DNA of 64,000 nt from Theocolax elegans (lineage: Eukaryota > Arthropoda > Insecta > Hymenoptera > Cerocephalidae): positions 4,183,603-4,247,602 of the forward strand of contig CM047431.1 of NCBI GenBank assembly GCA_026168455.1, given 5' to 3'. Positions 52,660 to 63,311 of the stretch are shown here, piece after piece. Within the stretch, counting starts at the first letter, position 1; each line of letters begins with the position of its first letter. Under the pieces are notes generated by a model. The model did not search any database. It was not told the origin of the DNA and saw only the letters and a list, made by a program, of their open reading frames with translations. The position numbers and the translations under genes were made by a program.

Positions 52660-54342
52660 ATGTCTGGTCACCGAGAAATCGAAGAATGGCTCATGTACCT
52701 AGACAACGATACTAGGACAGACATGATGACTAGCTTGGAGCTAGTCACATCGGGTTGCCGCATCGAGCAGTGCGCCCGATTTTATCGATGGCTCAAAGGC
52801 GACTACGTCCCGGCGGACTTCCAGCCTACAGAGGCGGAAGACGAGAATGAATTATATACACATCGCGTGTATTTGAGACAAGATTTGATCGAGCAAACTT
52901 GTCAAGAACGGTCCAGTTCGACTATACTGGGACAGGATTACGATCCCAATAGAACACACCCGCTTAGCATCTTAATAGATGAACTTGGTAGGGACCATGA
53001 TTACATAATACCACAAGCTGGCACTAACGACAGTGCCAACAACCAGAGAAACCCTTCGCCAACGCACTCGGTCAACCGAAATACGACGTCGGCGACCGAC
53101 AGCGAAACCGAATCGCCGAATATTGGACCACGAAACGACGGCCAGACGGGCGAGACCATGTCACTGGACGGTCTCGAAGGCGAACGGTTTAACCTACCAG
53201 TAAGCTTTATAAATTATTTGCAAAGCTTACATGAGCAAATTAAAACTCTGTCAACTCAGATAGCTGAGGTACGGAGTAGCTCACTAAATAACAGGCAAGG
53301 CATCGCGTCGAGCACTCGCATTGATAATGCAACAGAGAGTGCACATATTGGGCCCGACCTAGGGACCCAACACCAAGATAGACACCAGAGGCAGCAAGTG
53401 AATATCCAAGATACATTCACATGCAATTATTACGACCAGAGTAGACCGATTTTGTCGCAACCCGCGAACTTAGGTCACTCTCAAAGGCAAGCCTCACCGT
53501 TGCGTGAATCGTGGGATCACACGCAACAACCCTGCAACAACCATACCCGATCTGCACAAAATGCAACTAGATTGCAGCATTCACACTGCGCCAGTTGCAC
53601 CTGTGATTCGATACCACCGTTTGGAAATATCGGCAACGCCTGGGAGGGGGGGAACCTCTCCAGCGGCGCATATAGAGCAAATATGCACCACTCGCAGAGC
53701 AACGGTGGATCGACAAATACACGGGATATCGGCAATATAGTTCGACGATGGAACGTGCGATTCACCGGCGAACGAGATGATAGCATTGATCTATTCATCA
53801 CAAGGGTAGAAGAATGCAGGACATTAGCAAGGCTTACAGACGAGGAATTAATACCCGCACTAGCCGAACTTATGACCGGTATCGCGTCCACGTGGTACCG
53901 CGATTATAAAGACGAACCTGTACGCAATTATATAACGTGCTTAGGTTCGATGTTACGAAAACAACAGCCAATCCCGAGCGTAAGTCAACAACTTGACTTA
54001 CTACATCGAAACATGCTGCCTGAGTTACAGCGTATGATAGAACGTAACTCATGCCGAAGCATCCGAGACTTGCTCGAAAAGGCACGCGACGCCGAGCTAA
54101 CGCTGGAGGCCGAGATATCATACCAACCTCCGCCTCCTCCAGAGAAGATGTTACACCCTGATCTAGGATTCAAACCGAGAACAGGGAAACCAAGTCAAGA
54201 TCCCCCTAGTCGACCTAAAGTGGCTGCAACCGAAACAACCACTAAAAAGACCGACCGTTCGTTAGTCGAACTAATGGCTGAGATGCTCAAGGAGATCCGC
54301 TCCTTGAAAACGAGTTCAACGGAGCGACTAAACTCCCGATAG
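52660..54342 (+). CDS. gag: Gypsy Gag
   Basis: 560 codons from ATG 52660 (in CATCATCATGTCTGG, also preserved in the upstream duplicate) to TAG 54342. An N-terminal region ('HREIEEWLMYLDN', 'IEQCARFYRWLKG') is followed by a low-complexity Asn/Gln/Ser-rich middle and a capsid-type domain at ~370-500 ('RRWNVRFTGERDDSIDLFI', 'ALAELMTGIASTWYRDYK'). The middle of that domain after 'WYRDYKDEPVRNY' looks shorter than usual, suggesting a small in-frame deletion. No CCHC zinc knuckle is seen before the stop. Gag forms the particle that packages element RNA. The rest of the linker to protease (54343-54730) contains stops. Confidence 0.8.
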   Translation: MSGHREIEEWLMYLDNDTRTDMMTSLELVTSGCRIEQCARFYRWLKGDYVPADFQPTEAEDENELYTHRVYLRQDLIEQTCQERSSSTILGQDYDPNRTHPLSILIDELGRDHDYIIPQAGTNDSANNQRNPSPTHSVNRNTTSATDSETESPNIGPRNDGQTGETMSLDGLEGERFNLPVSFINYLQSLHEQIKTLSTQIAEVRSSSLNNRQGIASSTRIDNATESAHIGPDLGTQHQDRHQRQQVNIQDTFTCNYYDQSRPILSQPANLGHSQRQASPLRESWDHTQQPCNNHTRSAQNATRLQHSHCASCTCDSIPPFGNIGNAWEGGNLSSGAYRANMHHSQSNGGSTNTRDIGNIVRRWNVRFTGERDDSIDLFITRVEECRTLARLTDEELIPALAELMTGIASTWYRDYKDEPVRNYITCLGSMLRKQQPIPSVSQQLDLLHRNMLPELQRMIERNSCRSIRDLLEKARDAELTLEAEISYQPPPPPEKMLHPDLGFKPRTGKPSQDPPSRPKVAATETTTKKTDRSLVELMAEMLKEIRSLKTSSTERLNSR

Positions 54343-54734
54343 GGTAGCGGGAAGAATTACGCTCCCGTTCAACAAAAGCCGAACGACTCTCGTTCGTCTA
54401 AGGGAGGAAGTCCCACTCAGAGTAAGCAAGGCTCGGGACCGAGTAATATGAGTGAGAGAGGAGACGATGGACGAAAGTCTCCCCCGAATAAGAAGAAAGA
54501 CTTCATATAACTCCGATATAACTGTCCGAAATGCACGGGAAACGGGAAGGGGAAAGACCAATAGGGGTCTCAACGGACTTTCCCCCGTGTAAAGAGGCCA
54601 CAAAAGAGCGAGACGTTCGACTCAACGAGAAGAACACAGTTGCCGCAATCGTATCGACGGAAGAATGTAATAAAACCGGTACGACGGAAGGAAAATCGTC
54701 CGAGGACGACTCCGCTAGTGTAGAGTCGGATCAG

Positions 54735-55240
54735 GACGTAGGACGCTGGTAGCTACAGATAAACGTAGGACCTTACCGCTTAAGGGCGTTGTACGACCCC
54801 GGAGCATCCCGAACGGTCATGGGACCGATCGCCCTCCTGATTGCCAATGAATTAGGTAAATCAGTACGACCCGATAGCGGAAAGGGGGCGAAATTAGGAG
54901 ACGGACGTTTCTCTCCTGTCACGGGTTATACCTACTTGCCGTTTGAGGTCGCAGGTATAAAACACGACCTCAAAATAGGTATAATGCCACACCTAGACGC
55001 TGATTGTTATGTAGGCGTGAATTTTATTAAAAAGTTTAATGCGATCCTCTTTCCACAAGAGAACCGCTTGCTTTTTAAAGATGAGTAGAGATCAGTCTCC
55101 TTGGAGTTGGCGGGCGTAGATTTCCCGTGTATAGCATCTCTCAACTCAATCGGCTTAGCGGACGCGCTACCCGCCGAGAGAGAGCAACTCCGAAAACTAC
55201 TAGACCGAATGCTGGGACCGGGTGGCGGTCCTATCGGATG
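54735..55240 (+). pseudogene. pol: Gypsy protease (retropepsin)
   Basis: Active-site region 'LRALYDPGASRTVMGPI' with DPGA instead of DTGA, flap-like 'TGYTYLPFEVAG' and 'ADCYVGVNFIKKFNAIL'. A stop (TAG 54750-54752) lies just upstream and another (TAG 55086-55088) just downstream, followed by linker codons 'LELAGVDFPCIASLNSIGLA' before a frameshift at about 55240. The protease would cleave the Gag-Pol polyprotein. The same DPGA variant in the relic at 35951-36260 suggests it is a subfamily feature rather than damage. Confidence 0.8.
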
Positions 55241-56583
55241 CACGAACTTGGCAGAGCACACACGATCGACGTTGGATCAGCTCGCCCAATCAAGCAAAAG
55301 TGCTATCCTGTATCCAAGGCTATTAGTGATAAAATGAAGGAACAGGTTGATGAAATGCTCGCTGCGGGCATAATCGAACCTTCGGCTAGTAGTTGGTCTA
55401 GTCCTGTGGTCATGGTCCGTAAGGATAATGGCAAATATAGGTTCTGCATCGATTTCAGGAAAATCAATGCAGTAACTAAGCCGGATGCTTATCCCCTCCC
55501 GAATATGGATAGCATCCTGCGTAAGTTACAAAGTGCGTGATATATAAGCACGCTGGATCTGAGTAGCGCGTACCACCAGATCCCCCTGCATGCCAACTCT
55601 CGCGAGATAACGGCTTTCACGGTACCAGGGATGGGCCTGTACCAATTTACGCGAATGCCGTATGGACTCAATAACGCTGGTGCGACGTTCCAGCGACTGA
55701 TAGACGTATACTCCTATCTCGATGACGTGATAATTACGTCCGAGACTTTTGAGGAGCACGTTAAGTTACTTGAGACGGTCCTATTGCGAATCAAGGAGGC
55801 AGGACTAACTGTCAATCGCGAGAAGAGCATATTTTGCCAGGAAGAGGTAAAATACCTCGGGGTACTAGTGAACCGCGACGGTTTTCGACCCAACCCTTCC
55901 AAGATTGAGCCGATATTAAACTACCCAGCTCCTAAAAATATTAAGCAGCTGAGGAGGTTCCTAGGAATGGCGTCGTGGTATCGGAAATTCCTAAAGGATT
56001 TCGCGACGATCGCCGAGCCCCTTACGTCTTTAACGATGGAAGACCGTAAATACGAATGGCAAGCGGAACAACAGACCTCATTTGAGCAATGTAAGATGCT
56101 CATCGCGACATCTCCGGTCCTACACCGACCTTCGTTTGACGAAATGTTCGTGATCCAATGCAACGCAAGCGACACAGGACTCGGAGCAGTGTTGGTACAA
56201 AATATAAACGGGGAGGAACGCGTGCTCGAATTTGCGAGCCGCATGATGACAGACAGCGAAAGGAATTATAGCGTCACAGAGCGAGAGTGTCTCGCTCTCA
56301 TCTGGGCCATTCGTAAGTTCCGCGCTTATGTCGAAGGTTATAAGTTCAAGGCTATAACCGACCACTCGAGTCTCAGGTGGCTATGCAATCTGCATAATCC
56401 GACGGGCCGCCTATCTCGTTGGGCCCTGGAGCTACAAGGGTACGATTACGAGGTAGAATACCGAAAAGGAGCACTCAACCACGTGCCCGACGCACTCTCT
56501 CGGATGAGCGAGGGAGACGAGCTATCGGTCAGCGCGGTGACCGAAAGTCAAGGGACTACTGATAAGTGGTACCTGGGCCAATA
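55241..56583 (+). pseudogene. pol: Gypsy reverse transcriptase and RNase H, broken
   Basis: RT: 'KEQVDEMLAAGIIEPSASSW', 'RFCIDFRKINAVTKPDAYPL', a TGA stop at 55538-55540, 'STLDLSSAYHQIPL', 'FTRMPYGLNNAGATFQRLID', then a deletion just before the catalytic 'YLDDVIITS' (about 55710-55730), then 'KYLGVLVNRDG' and 'QLRRFLGMASWYRKF'. RNase H: 'FVIQCNASDTGLGAVLVQ' (Asp to Asn at the first position is possible), 'YSVTERECLALIWAIRKF', 'AITDHSSLRWL' and 'NHVPDALSR'. Ends in TAA 56581-56583. The order and motifs are standard Ty3/Gypsy; one stop and one deletion make it inactive. Confidence 0.9.
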
Positions 56584-56593
56584 AGACAAAGTC

Positions 56594-58114
56594 ATGAAAA
56601 GCCCTAGTGATTACCCAAAATGGAAAATCATAGCGGGGAGATTGTATACATATCGTCCCGATTCAATGTTGTCCGCAACACTCGGTGATGACGAAGCATG
56701 GAAGCTCGTCGTCCCGATTGAAAAGCGTGCGCTCGTCCTAAAACAAGGACACGACGAGCCCACGACGGGTCACCTAGGTAGGGAGAAAACATATAAGCGT
56801 ATCGCCTTGTACTATAATTGGCCACGCTTATACCGGGATGTAGCCGACTACGTCCGATGTTGTTTGATCTGCCAACAGTGTAAGGTCGAACAACGCCTAC
56901 CTGCAGGACTAATGGGACGCCGGACCATCGAACGGCCCCTGGAAGTTGTCGCAGGAGACGTTATGGGTCCGTTTCCGAGGAGCGTCCAAGGCTTCGAATA
57001 CATTTTGATATTCGAAGATTTATTTACTCGCTGGATCGAGTGCATACCCATAAGGAAGGCTAACGCGCAAAGGATCCTCAAGAATTTAAAGGACCGAGTT
57101 TTCTTCCGATACGGAGTACCGTCGACGTTCTTGTCCGCTAACGGGACAGAATTTAAGAATAGTCTCGTAGATGACTACCTGAAGGAAGTCGGGGTGCAGC
57201 ATATGACTACTCCCCCCTACTTCCCACAGGCGAACCCAGTCGAGCGCGTGAACAGAACGATAAAAACCATGTTAATCGCGTTTATCGAGAAGGATCATAA
57301 GCACTGGAACTCGAATCTTCACGAGATCGCGTTCGCATACAATACGTCGATACAAAGTTCGACTGGAGCAAGCCCAGCGATGTTGATCTACGGCAGGCAA
57401 CCAATGCCTCCCGACTCGTTCAGAAAACGCGAAGAAAAAGCAGCGCTCCTGGAGGAAAATAAAACCGCACTCGAAGATTGGAAAGAACGCTTGGACCGGT
57501 TACCACTGTTACACGACGCAGCAGCTGACCGAGCAGAATCGGCCCAGGAGAAGCAAGCGACTTACTACGACAAAGGTCGCCGCTTCGTCGAATACGAGAC
57601 AGGCGACCTAGTCTGGAGACGTAACGAAGTACTCTCATCGGCAGCTCATAACGTGTCGGCTAAACTCACATCGAAATACAGGGGACCGTACTTGGTCTCG
57701 AGAGCCATTGGGACGAACACTTATTCGTTAATTGACGGGGACGGGGACTCGGATTCTCCCGTCCATGCAGAACAACTCAAGCCGTACCAAAAGGGTATAG
57801 ACCCGGAAGAAGACGACTTCGAGAAAACTCTTCCACCGTTGGGTGCGTCACGCGCAGGGGCGAATAATTGTCCGCCCTCAAATAGCAAAAACATTGTAAA
57901 TACGAGCGAGCGTGTAACCGAAATAAGCGAGAGAGACACCGTAGCGCCGGCGAATGAATGTCAGACCGCGCTGTCCGTGCCCCCCAAGCGTAAACCCGGA
58001 CGACCGCGAAAAACAGCGTTCGTAGTTCGCCGCCCGATCGCATCGAAAATAGTGTGTAGAGATAGCGGGGATAGTACGCCGCCCGGGTCGTCCACTAGGC
58101 TCCAAGAAAGCTAA
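56594..58114 (+). pseudogene. pol: Gypsy integrase with a missing catalytic Asp
   Basis: 506 open codons from ATG 56594, just after the stop that ends RNase H. HHCC zinc finger ('GHDEPTTGHLG' ... 'CCLICQQC'); DDE core with the first Asp in 'VVAGDVMGPFP', but 'FLSANGTEF' where Asp is expected (Ala at the second position), and Glu in 'NPVERVNRT'. C-terminal GPY/F-like 'SKYRGPYLVSRAIGTNTYSL' and an AT-hook-like 'RKPGRPRK' near the end. The long acidic/Ser-rich tail after the GPY module is unusual. The enzyme would insert element DNA; the substitution should abolish catalysis. Confidence 0.85.
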
Positions 58115-58273
58115 ACCGTCCGCAATAACGAAAAGCTGGTCACCGCGTAGGACTCGAAACCGAGCGGAAGCCTAATACGTTCCCCACACCCAACTCCATC
58201 CGAGTATCATCCCATTTAACCTTAAAGGAATAGGAACCAACCCTGACAAGTGAATTACGACTGTTCTAGGATC

Positions 58274-59026
58274 ATGGATGTCGACCCCACCACCAGCGAT
58301 TTGGCAGCCCTGTTAATAGGGCTCCAACTGAGTAAGAGGGTCAAGGAAGAGCCCTTCCTAGGGGAGCTCTCTCGAGAAATCGAGAAGTTGGCCGCGGGTC
58401 TACCATCAGCGGCCAACGCAGGACCCACCGAGGAGGCGGGAGCTACGTCATCGGAGCACGACGAGCAGCCCTGGTCAGGGAATATCTGGACAGACTGGGA
58501 GAGCCTGGAGTCCCAGCTAGACGCCGCTTGGACCGCTCAACTAGAGGCTGAGGCGCAGGAACGCAGGGCATATGGAGCCCTTGCCGACTTTCGCCGCACC
58601 TATGGAGAAGGGGCGGACCGGGCCATTGAGGCATGGCGAGAGGATGTTGACGACCGGAAAGAGCAGCTGGCGTATCTGGACATCCTCCGACGAAGTCAAC
58701 GAGACCGCCGTCGTCAAACCCGACTACGCGAGGAACGTCGCCAAGTCGAGCTCGAAGCCGCGAAGAAGGCGAGTGAGGAGGCCACCCAGCGCGCTGCACA
58801 AGCGACGAAGGAGGCCCGGCGCCTCACGAAAGAAGACCAATGGGCCCAGCAGAAGGCTAAGAGCGTCGCCTTGTTTGCGGAACTCCGTTCCCAAAAGGAG
58901 CGCGCAAGGGAGGAGGCTCGGCGCAAAAATCCCGAGCCCCCGCGCTGCTACATATGCGGAGAAGAGGGTGTTAAGCGCTCGTGGCAATGTCCCGAGCGCC
59001 AGAACCATTGGCGCTACCCGCATTAA
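58274..59026 (+). CDS. Third ORF of the Gypsy element (non-env, coiled coil plus zinc finger-like end)
   Basis: 250 codons from ATG 58274 to TAA 59026, intact although pol is broken. Acidic N-terminal third, then a long Ala/Glu/Arg-rich stretch (about residues 80-225) with heptad-like coiled-coil character, and a C-terminal 'CYICGEEGVKRSWQCPERQNH' cluster (C-x2-C-x10-C then His) like a zinc finger. There is no signal peptide, transmembrane segment or furin-like site, so it is not an envelope gene. It sits between pol and the polypurine tract, the env position. The knuckle-like end hints at nucleic-acid binding; it could have come from a gag domain. Function unknown. Confidence 0.65.
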   Translation: MDVDPTTSDLAALLIGLQLSKRVKEEPFLGELSREIEKLAAGLPSAANAGPTEEAGATSSEHDEQPWSGNIWTDWESLESQLDAAWTAQLEAEAQERRAYGALADFRRTYGEGADRAIEAWREDVDDRKEQLAYLDILRRSQRDRRRQTRLREERRQVELEAAKKASEEATQRAAQATKEARRLTKEDQWAQQKAKSVALFAELRSQKERAREEARRKNPEPPRCYICGEEGVKRSWQCPERQNHWRYPH

Positions 59027-59240
59027 CGACGCTATGAAGTAGGGTACCACGAGTACCCCACGCAATACATACGAATAGTTTTGTAAGAAAAAAATTCGAA
59101 ATAGAATAAAGTTTCGGAAGAAAAATAGCCCAATTCTTTCTTTTCGATACTCTATACTATAATCCTCCTCCAAGCACCCATCCAACCCGCTCTGAGAACG
59201 TAAAGGCAGAAGCCGGATACCTACCCGGTACCCGCCGTCT

Positions 59241-59250
59241 GGGAGGGGGG
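59241..59250 (+). promoter_or_regulatory. Polypurine tract of the Gypsy element
   Basis: GGGAGGGGGG directly before the TGTGACGAG start of the 3' LTR, the expected plus-strand primer site. Confidence 0.75.
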
Positions 59251-59613
59251 TGTGACGAGTAACGATAGTGCGAGCTACTCGTCATCGTTCTCTATCGCGA
59301 GGTTCGTACGGCCGTCGGGTAAGACCGCGCGTAATACCGAAGGGAGGGGGAACGAGAGAAAATCGGTAAGAGATATTCTCGTGTGAGCCGCCGAGCCGGA
59401 AGGTCCTCGGAGATATTGAAGGGACGCCGCCGTCGACCTAATACTATCTTCGAGACGCAAGGAGGTATACGCACCGAGTACCAGGTTAGAGTTTTTCCCT
59501 CTCGACGAGGATAGTGTACTCGGGTAATTCTCGCGTGCTCTCTTCGTGCCGCGATCTTGCGTCCGGGTTATGACCCCCCGCGAGTGCGTTTAGGCCGCCC
59601 GAACAATCATATC
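59251..59613 (+). mobile_element. Gypsy 3' LTR, truncated
   Basis: Nearly identical to the first ~365 bases of LTR A. It ends abruptly at ATATCATTT, where AT-rich dispersed repeat begins, so about half of the LTR is missing. Confidence 0.85.
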
Positions 59614-60450
59614 ATTTATATATGTGTCATTTATATCGTTTATATATGGATATATAAGTGTGTAGATAATTTATATTTATATAACACAATATTTTAAATA
59701 AACAAGTATGTATTTATTAGAAATAGAAGGATATTTAAGAAATGAATTTGTTTATAATTATCAAAATAAATATTTGGGCTCTGCATAGTAAAAATAAATT
59801 GGATATAATTATGGATTAAAACGCAAATTTTGAAAGAGAGTGCAAATTACGAATCACGGGAGAAATGGAAGAAACAGGTTTTTACTTATATAGCGCTAAA
59901 ATTTTATAAATAATTCTTTAAAAATAATACAAAAATTAATTTAATTAAGAAGAAAGTTTTATTACTATTAAAGTACAAAATATTAATGACATAGAACTTT
60001 TGGCTATGATCGTTCGTCATTAAATAAATTAATTTTAATAGGTGAATTTCTGTTTATAACGGTTTAAAATAATCCAAAATTTTAATAAGTTGTTAACTAA
60101 AATACTACAATTTAGTAAGTATGTGTACTTTACTATTTTTGGTAAGTTAATTTTTCATTAACATTTATAATTATTAAAATATAAATTTAAGCTTTATAAG
60201 AATTCATATAGTTTAAAATTTACAGTTAACATTTAATATGTCTTTATAATTTTTTATTATTTTTATTCTGATTTCATTACACTAAATTTTGGTAAACTTT
60301 TATTTATAAATTATAATAACTATAGCAATCCCTCCAAGGTGTTGTGTGAATCTGTTTAATTTTTAAGGTGTCCATGGTAGTGAAAAAATAATACAATTTA
60401 AAATATTACTTTAAATACATTAATTACGAAAAACCTTTTTCGAAATTAAA
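59614..60450. repeat. AT-rich dispersed repeat (copy of 38805-39304) and flanking AT-rich DNA
   Basis: 59650-60170 matches 38805-39304 in the same orientation with scattered differences. The remainder is AT-rich with no genes. Confidence 0.7.
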
Positions 60451-60462
60451 AATAGGGGGTTC

Positions 60463-60499
60463 GCGCGCGAAGCGCGCAGGGGGGCGAAGCCCCCCTAGT
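60463..60499 (+). mobile_element. Candidate Helitron 3' end
   Basis: Two adjacent hairpins, GCGCGC-GAA-GCGCGC (60463-60477) and GGGGGGC-GAA-GCCCCCC (60479-60495), followed by CTAG (60495-60498) and T. A GC-rich hairpin near a CTAG end inserted before T is how Helitrons terminate. The 5' end is not identified and no helicase gene is present, so this would be a non-autonomous copy of unknown length. Confidence 0.45.
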
Positions 60500-61069
60500 A
60501 TATATATATATGTGCGTGTGTATTCGGTGAGGAACGAAGGTCCGCCTTGAACGTGGATGGCGGTGTCAAATTGCCGGATAATGTCCTGCTAGACCTGCGG
60601 GCGTCGACGTTAGATGTGTATGCTGTTGGAGCCCGATGATTTCCAGATGTCGAAGTCGTGGTTCCTTGACTATGGCTCGTGGATGTCAACGATGCGTCTC
60701 GATTCCCGAATAGAAGATCTTTCTTGATTTTAGATGCGTATTGTTTTAAAGTCCGAGTAGCAGTGCCACGCCCTCGGATAAAAATCAAAAAGTTGACGAG
60801 CAGAGCTTCGCCTTATGAAAACTTTAGATGAAGAATTAGGAGTGCCTGTGTCTCTTCTGGGTCCTCGAACTAAGGATTTGACTTTGTGCGAGAGAGAAAG
60901 GTATAGGTGATTCATGCGTGTACAATATATGCGTATACATAACATATGAATATTGTATTTGAATACATTTATAACTAACTGCTAAGCTTATATATTGTTT
61001 ATATTTGAATACGATCATTACTAACATACTATTTTATACTTATTTTGTATAAATCGTGGTTATTGTTGA
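60500..61069. other. Unassigned DNA
   Basis: A minus-strand open frame at 60495-60788 is Ser/Thr/Arg-rich with no recognised family, and a second (60730-60945) overlaps it in another frame. They may be remnants of an element gag. No firm assignment. Confidence 0.3.
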
Positions 61070-61830
61070 CTAATATAAAAGTATAAAAAATCTGCCCGAC
61101 ATTACAACTTGTATTTCGTCATCTTTATAATCGTCATATAACTCTTGTTCTTTTTCACTATGGTTGTATAGGTTTTTGTCGTTGCCATTTTGATTTCTTT
61201 CATTTATTTGTTCGTGTTCGTAGATTTCATACGATTCGTTTGTGTCAAATTTTATAAACGTTTCATCTTTTTCGTGTAATTGAAAATCACTTGACGTTTC
61301 TGAGTTACTATCGGTATAATTATAAAATCTTAAATTTTTCATGTTCGTATAACCATTGTTTTCCCTTGGTTTTGGCATATATCGTATTGATTTTCGGTCA
61401 TAATTTTCGATATTCTCCAGTATATATATCGATTCATCCGTTTGCATATTATTTGCATTTTCAAAGGGGAGGATTAATCCGTTAAATTCTAAATATTGTA
61501 GCAAATAATTGATTTTTGCATCGTTTCTACGGAAAAAATCGGTGCCTAAAATTCCGTCTTGTTGTATAGGGAACGAATCATGTACTAAATTGAGTTCCAC
61601 GGGAGATCCTTCGAAATCTATTTTAATTTTACCACGAGTAGTTAATGAGTGGTCAGTTATGCCTTTTAACAATATAATATTATTTTCGTCAATTTTTACG
61701 CGAGAGTCTACCTCCGACTCTTTAATTAGACTTACCGATGCTCCTGTATCTAGCAAGAATTTTAACGGACGTCTTAACTGACCGGTATCGAAGATTACGA
61801 CCGGGGCTGTACTTTGTTGGCTTAAATTTA
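61070..61830 (-). pseudogene. Retroelement protease and linker (second Gypsy-type element)
   Basis: Minus strand: 'MLDTGASVSLIKESEV' (classical retropepsin DTGA), 'GILGTDFF' (the second conserved strand) and a long Asn/Asp/Glu-rich tail that ends at 61070 without reaching RT. The typical G-[IVL]-[IL]-G segment is present. Upstream codons to ~61830 link it to the gag frame. Different family from the DPGA-type element at 50-59 kb. No RT follows, so the element is 3'-truncated. Confidence 0.75.
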
Positions 61831-63309
61831 TTTTCGCGGTGCGGAGGGGACGTTTGAGCGGGTTTCCTCGCTTGAAGTAGAGGGAATTTGGTTCGGAGCC
61901 TCTCTCTCGACCCTCCTCGGAGAGAGAGTGTCGGTGTTTCCCTGATTTTGATTTCCTTCTCTTATCTCTCTTTGTAACTTATAACAATCGCGCTTTATGT
62001 GACTGGGTTTTTCGCAATGAAAACAAGTAACTGGTGATCTTATATTATTATTCGATTCGTTATTAATATATCGTGATTCTTGGGAAGTTGGATTAACCGG
62101 CTCGCGCACACCGCGAGTCCCGGAATTATTTCCCCGATCTTCTTTGTTAAATTGCTGCAACGAGTATTTATTATTATTATAACGAACAAAGGAATCATTT
62201 TTATCTCTGTCTCTATTTGGTGAAAATTCCGTCTGATTTTGATACTCATTCCAACCACCAAATTGTAAATTCGGTCTATTATAATTACGACTGTTATCCG
62301 AGCGATTTCGTGGGCTATATGAACTGTTTATGGGATTGCGTCGGTTGTTATTATCGAAAAATCTTTCCGCAAAACTTCGTGCTAAGTTGAAACAATTTAT
62401 GACTCCTTGACCAGTCTTAGAACAATATTGACATACAATCGGAGAGTTATTAGAAATATAGTTTACTTTACGCGTTTCTCGAATTGAACGAAAACGAGCC
62501 TCTTCTCGGCTCGGCGTCTCCTCGTCCAAGACGCTACAAGCGAACTCGCGCTCCACCTCGAGCGCTTCTTCACGAGCTTGTTTTATAGAACTTGGAGTGC
62601 CTAAACGCGCGCGAATTTCCCAACGAAGCCCTTTTAAAAAGAATTTTAAACAATCTCGCCTTAGTTCAAGCATGAAATGATCTGCTATCGCGACTCGTCC
62701 CTCTCTGTCGGCCGCTTTGACTATTTCATTTTTTATTTCTTGTAACCGATTAAAATAAGCAACGACTCTCTTTGTTTTTCTGTTTTAATTTAGCAAGCTC
62801 TCCCGTCCACTCGTAATATGTTTTTATCGATCCGAAGGTGTTTTCGAAAAAATCGGATATCTCTTCGATAGAATTAAAATTTTCTCCGCGCGCACAAGTT
62901 AAAGCTTCCCCATATAAATGCATTCGAATAAGTTTTGTTAATTCTTTCTCGTACTCCGACGGTAAAATTTCTTTTGCTTCATTGCATCCGTCCAAAAATT
63001 GTGATAAATTTATGTTATGACCGTTAAACCGCGGTATTAAATCTAGAGCGTCCTTTAGCGATAAACCTCGAATTTGAGACGTCATTGTTTTATTATTAAT
63101 TTGTTTTTTAACTTCACTCCTATCTAGTTTTTGGTTTTGTTCCGGTGTTTTTCTTAATTCGTCTAAATTAATTTTATTAAATAATTCGTCTTTAATCTTA
63201 GAAGAGTTTGCTTGTTCGGGTGATTTTTAATTAATTGATTATCGAAGGGAATTGTAAAATCTGTCGCGCCTTGAATTAGTTTTTCGTCGAGTACTTTCGC
63301 CGTGTCTGT
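61831..63309 (-). pseudogene. Gag of the second Gypsy-type element
   Basis: From about 63309 down: an N-terminal segment ('KVLDEKLIQGATDF'), a frameshift near 63228, then 'SLKDALDLIPRFNGHNINLS' and 'LYGEALTCARGENFNSIEEI' (capsid domain), a frameshift at 62673-62760, 'CLKFFLKGLRWEIRARLG', and two zinc-knuckle-like motifs, 'CQYCSKTGQGVINC' and the CCHC 'CFHCEKPSHIKRDC'. The Asn/Arg-rich stretch between the knuckles suggests RNA binding. An in-frame ATG occurs at 63083-63085, but family-like codons lie upstream of it. Two frameshifts. Confidence 0.75.
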
Positions 63310-63311
63310 AC

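Noticed and set aside
58274..59026. Envelope gene of an errantivirus
   Set aside because: No signal peptide, transmembrane helix or cleavage site; the product is a charged coiled coil.
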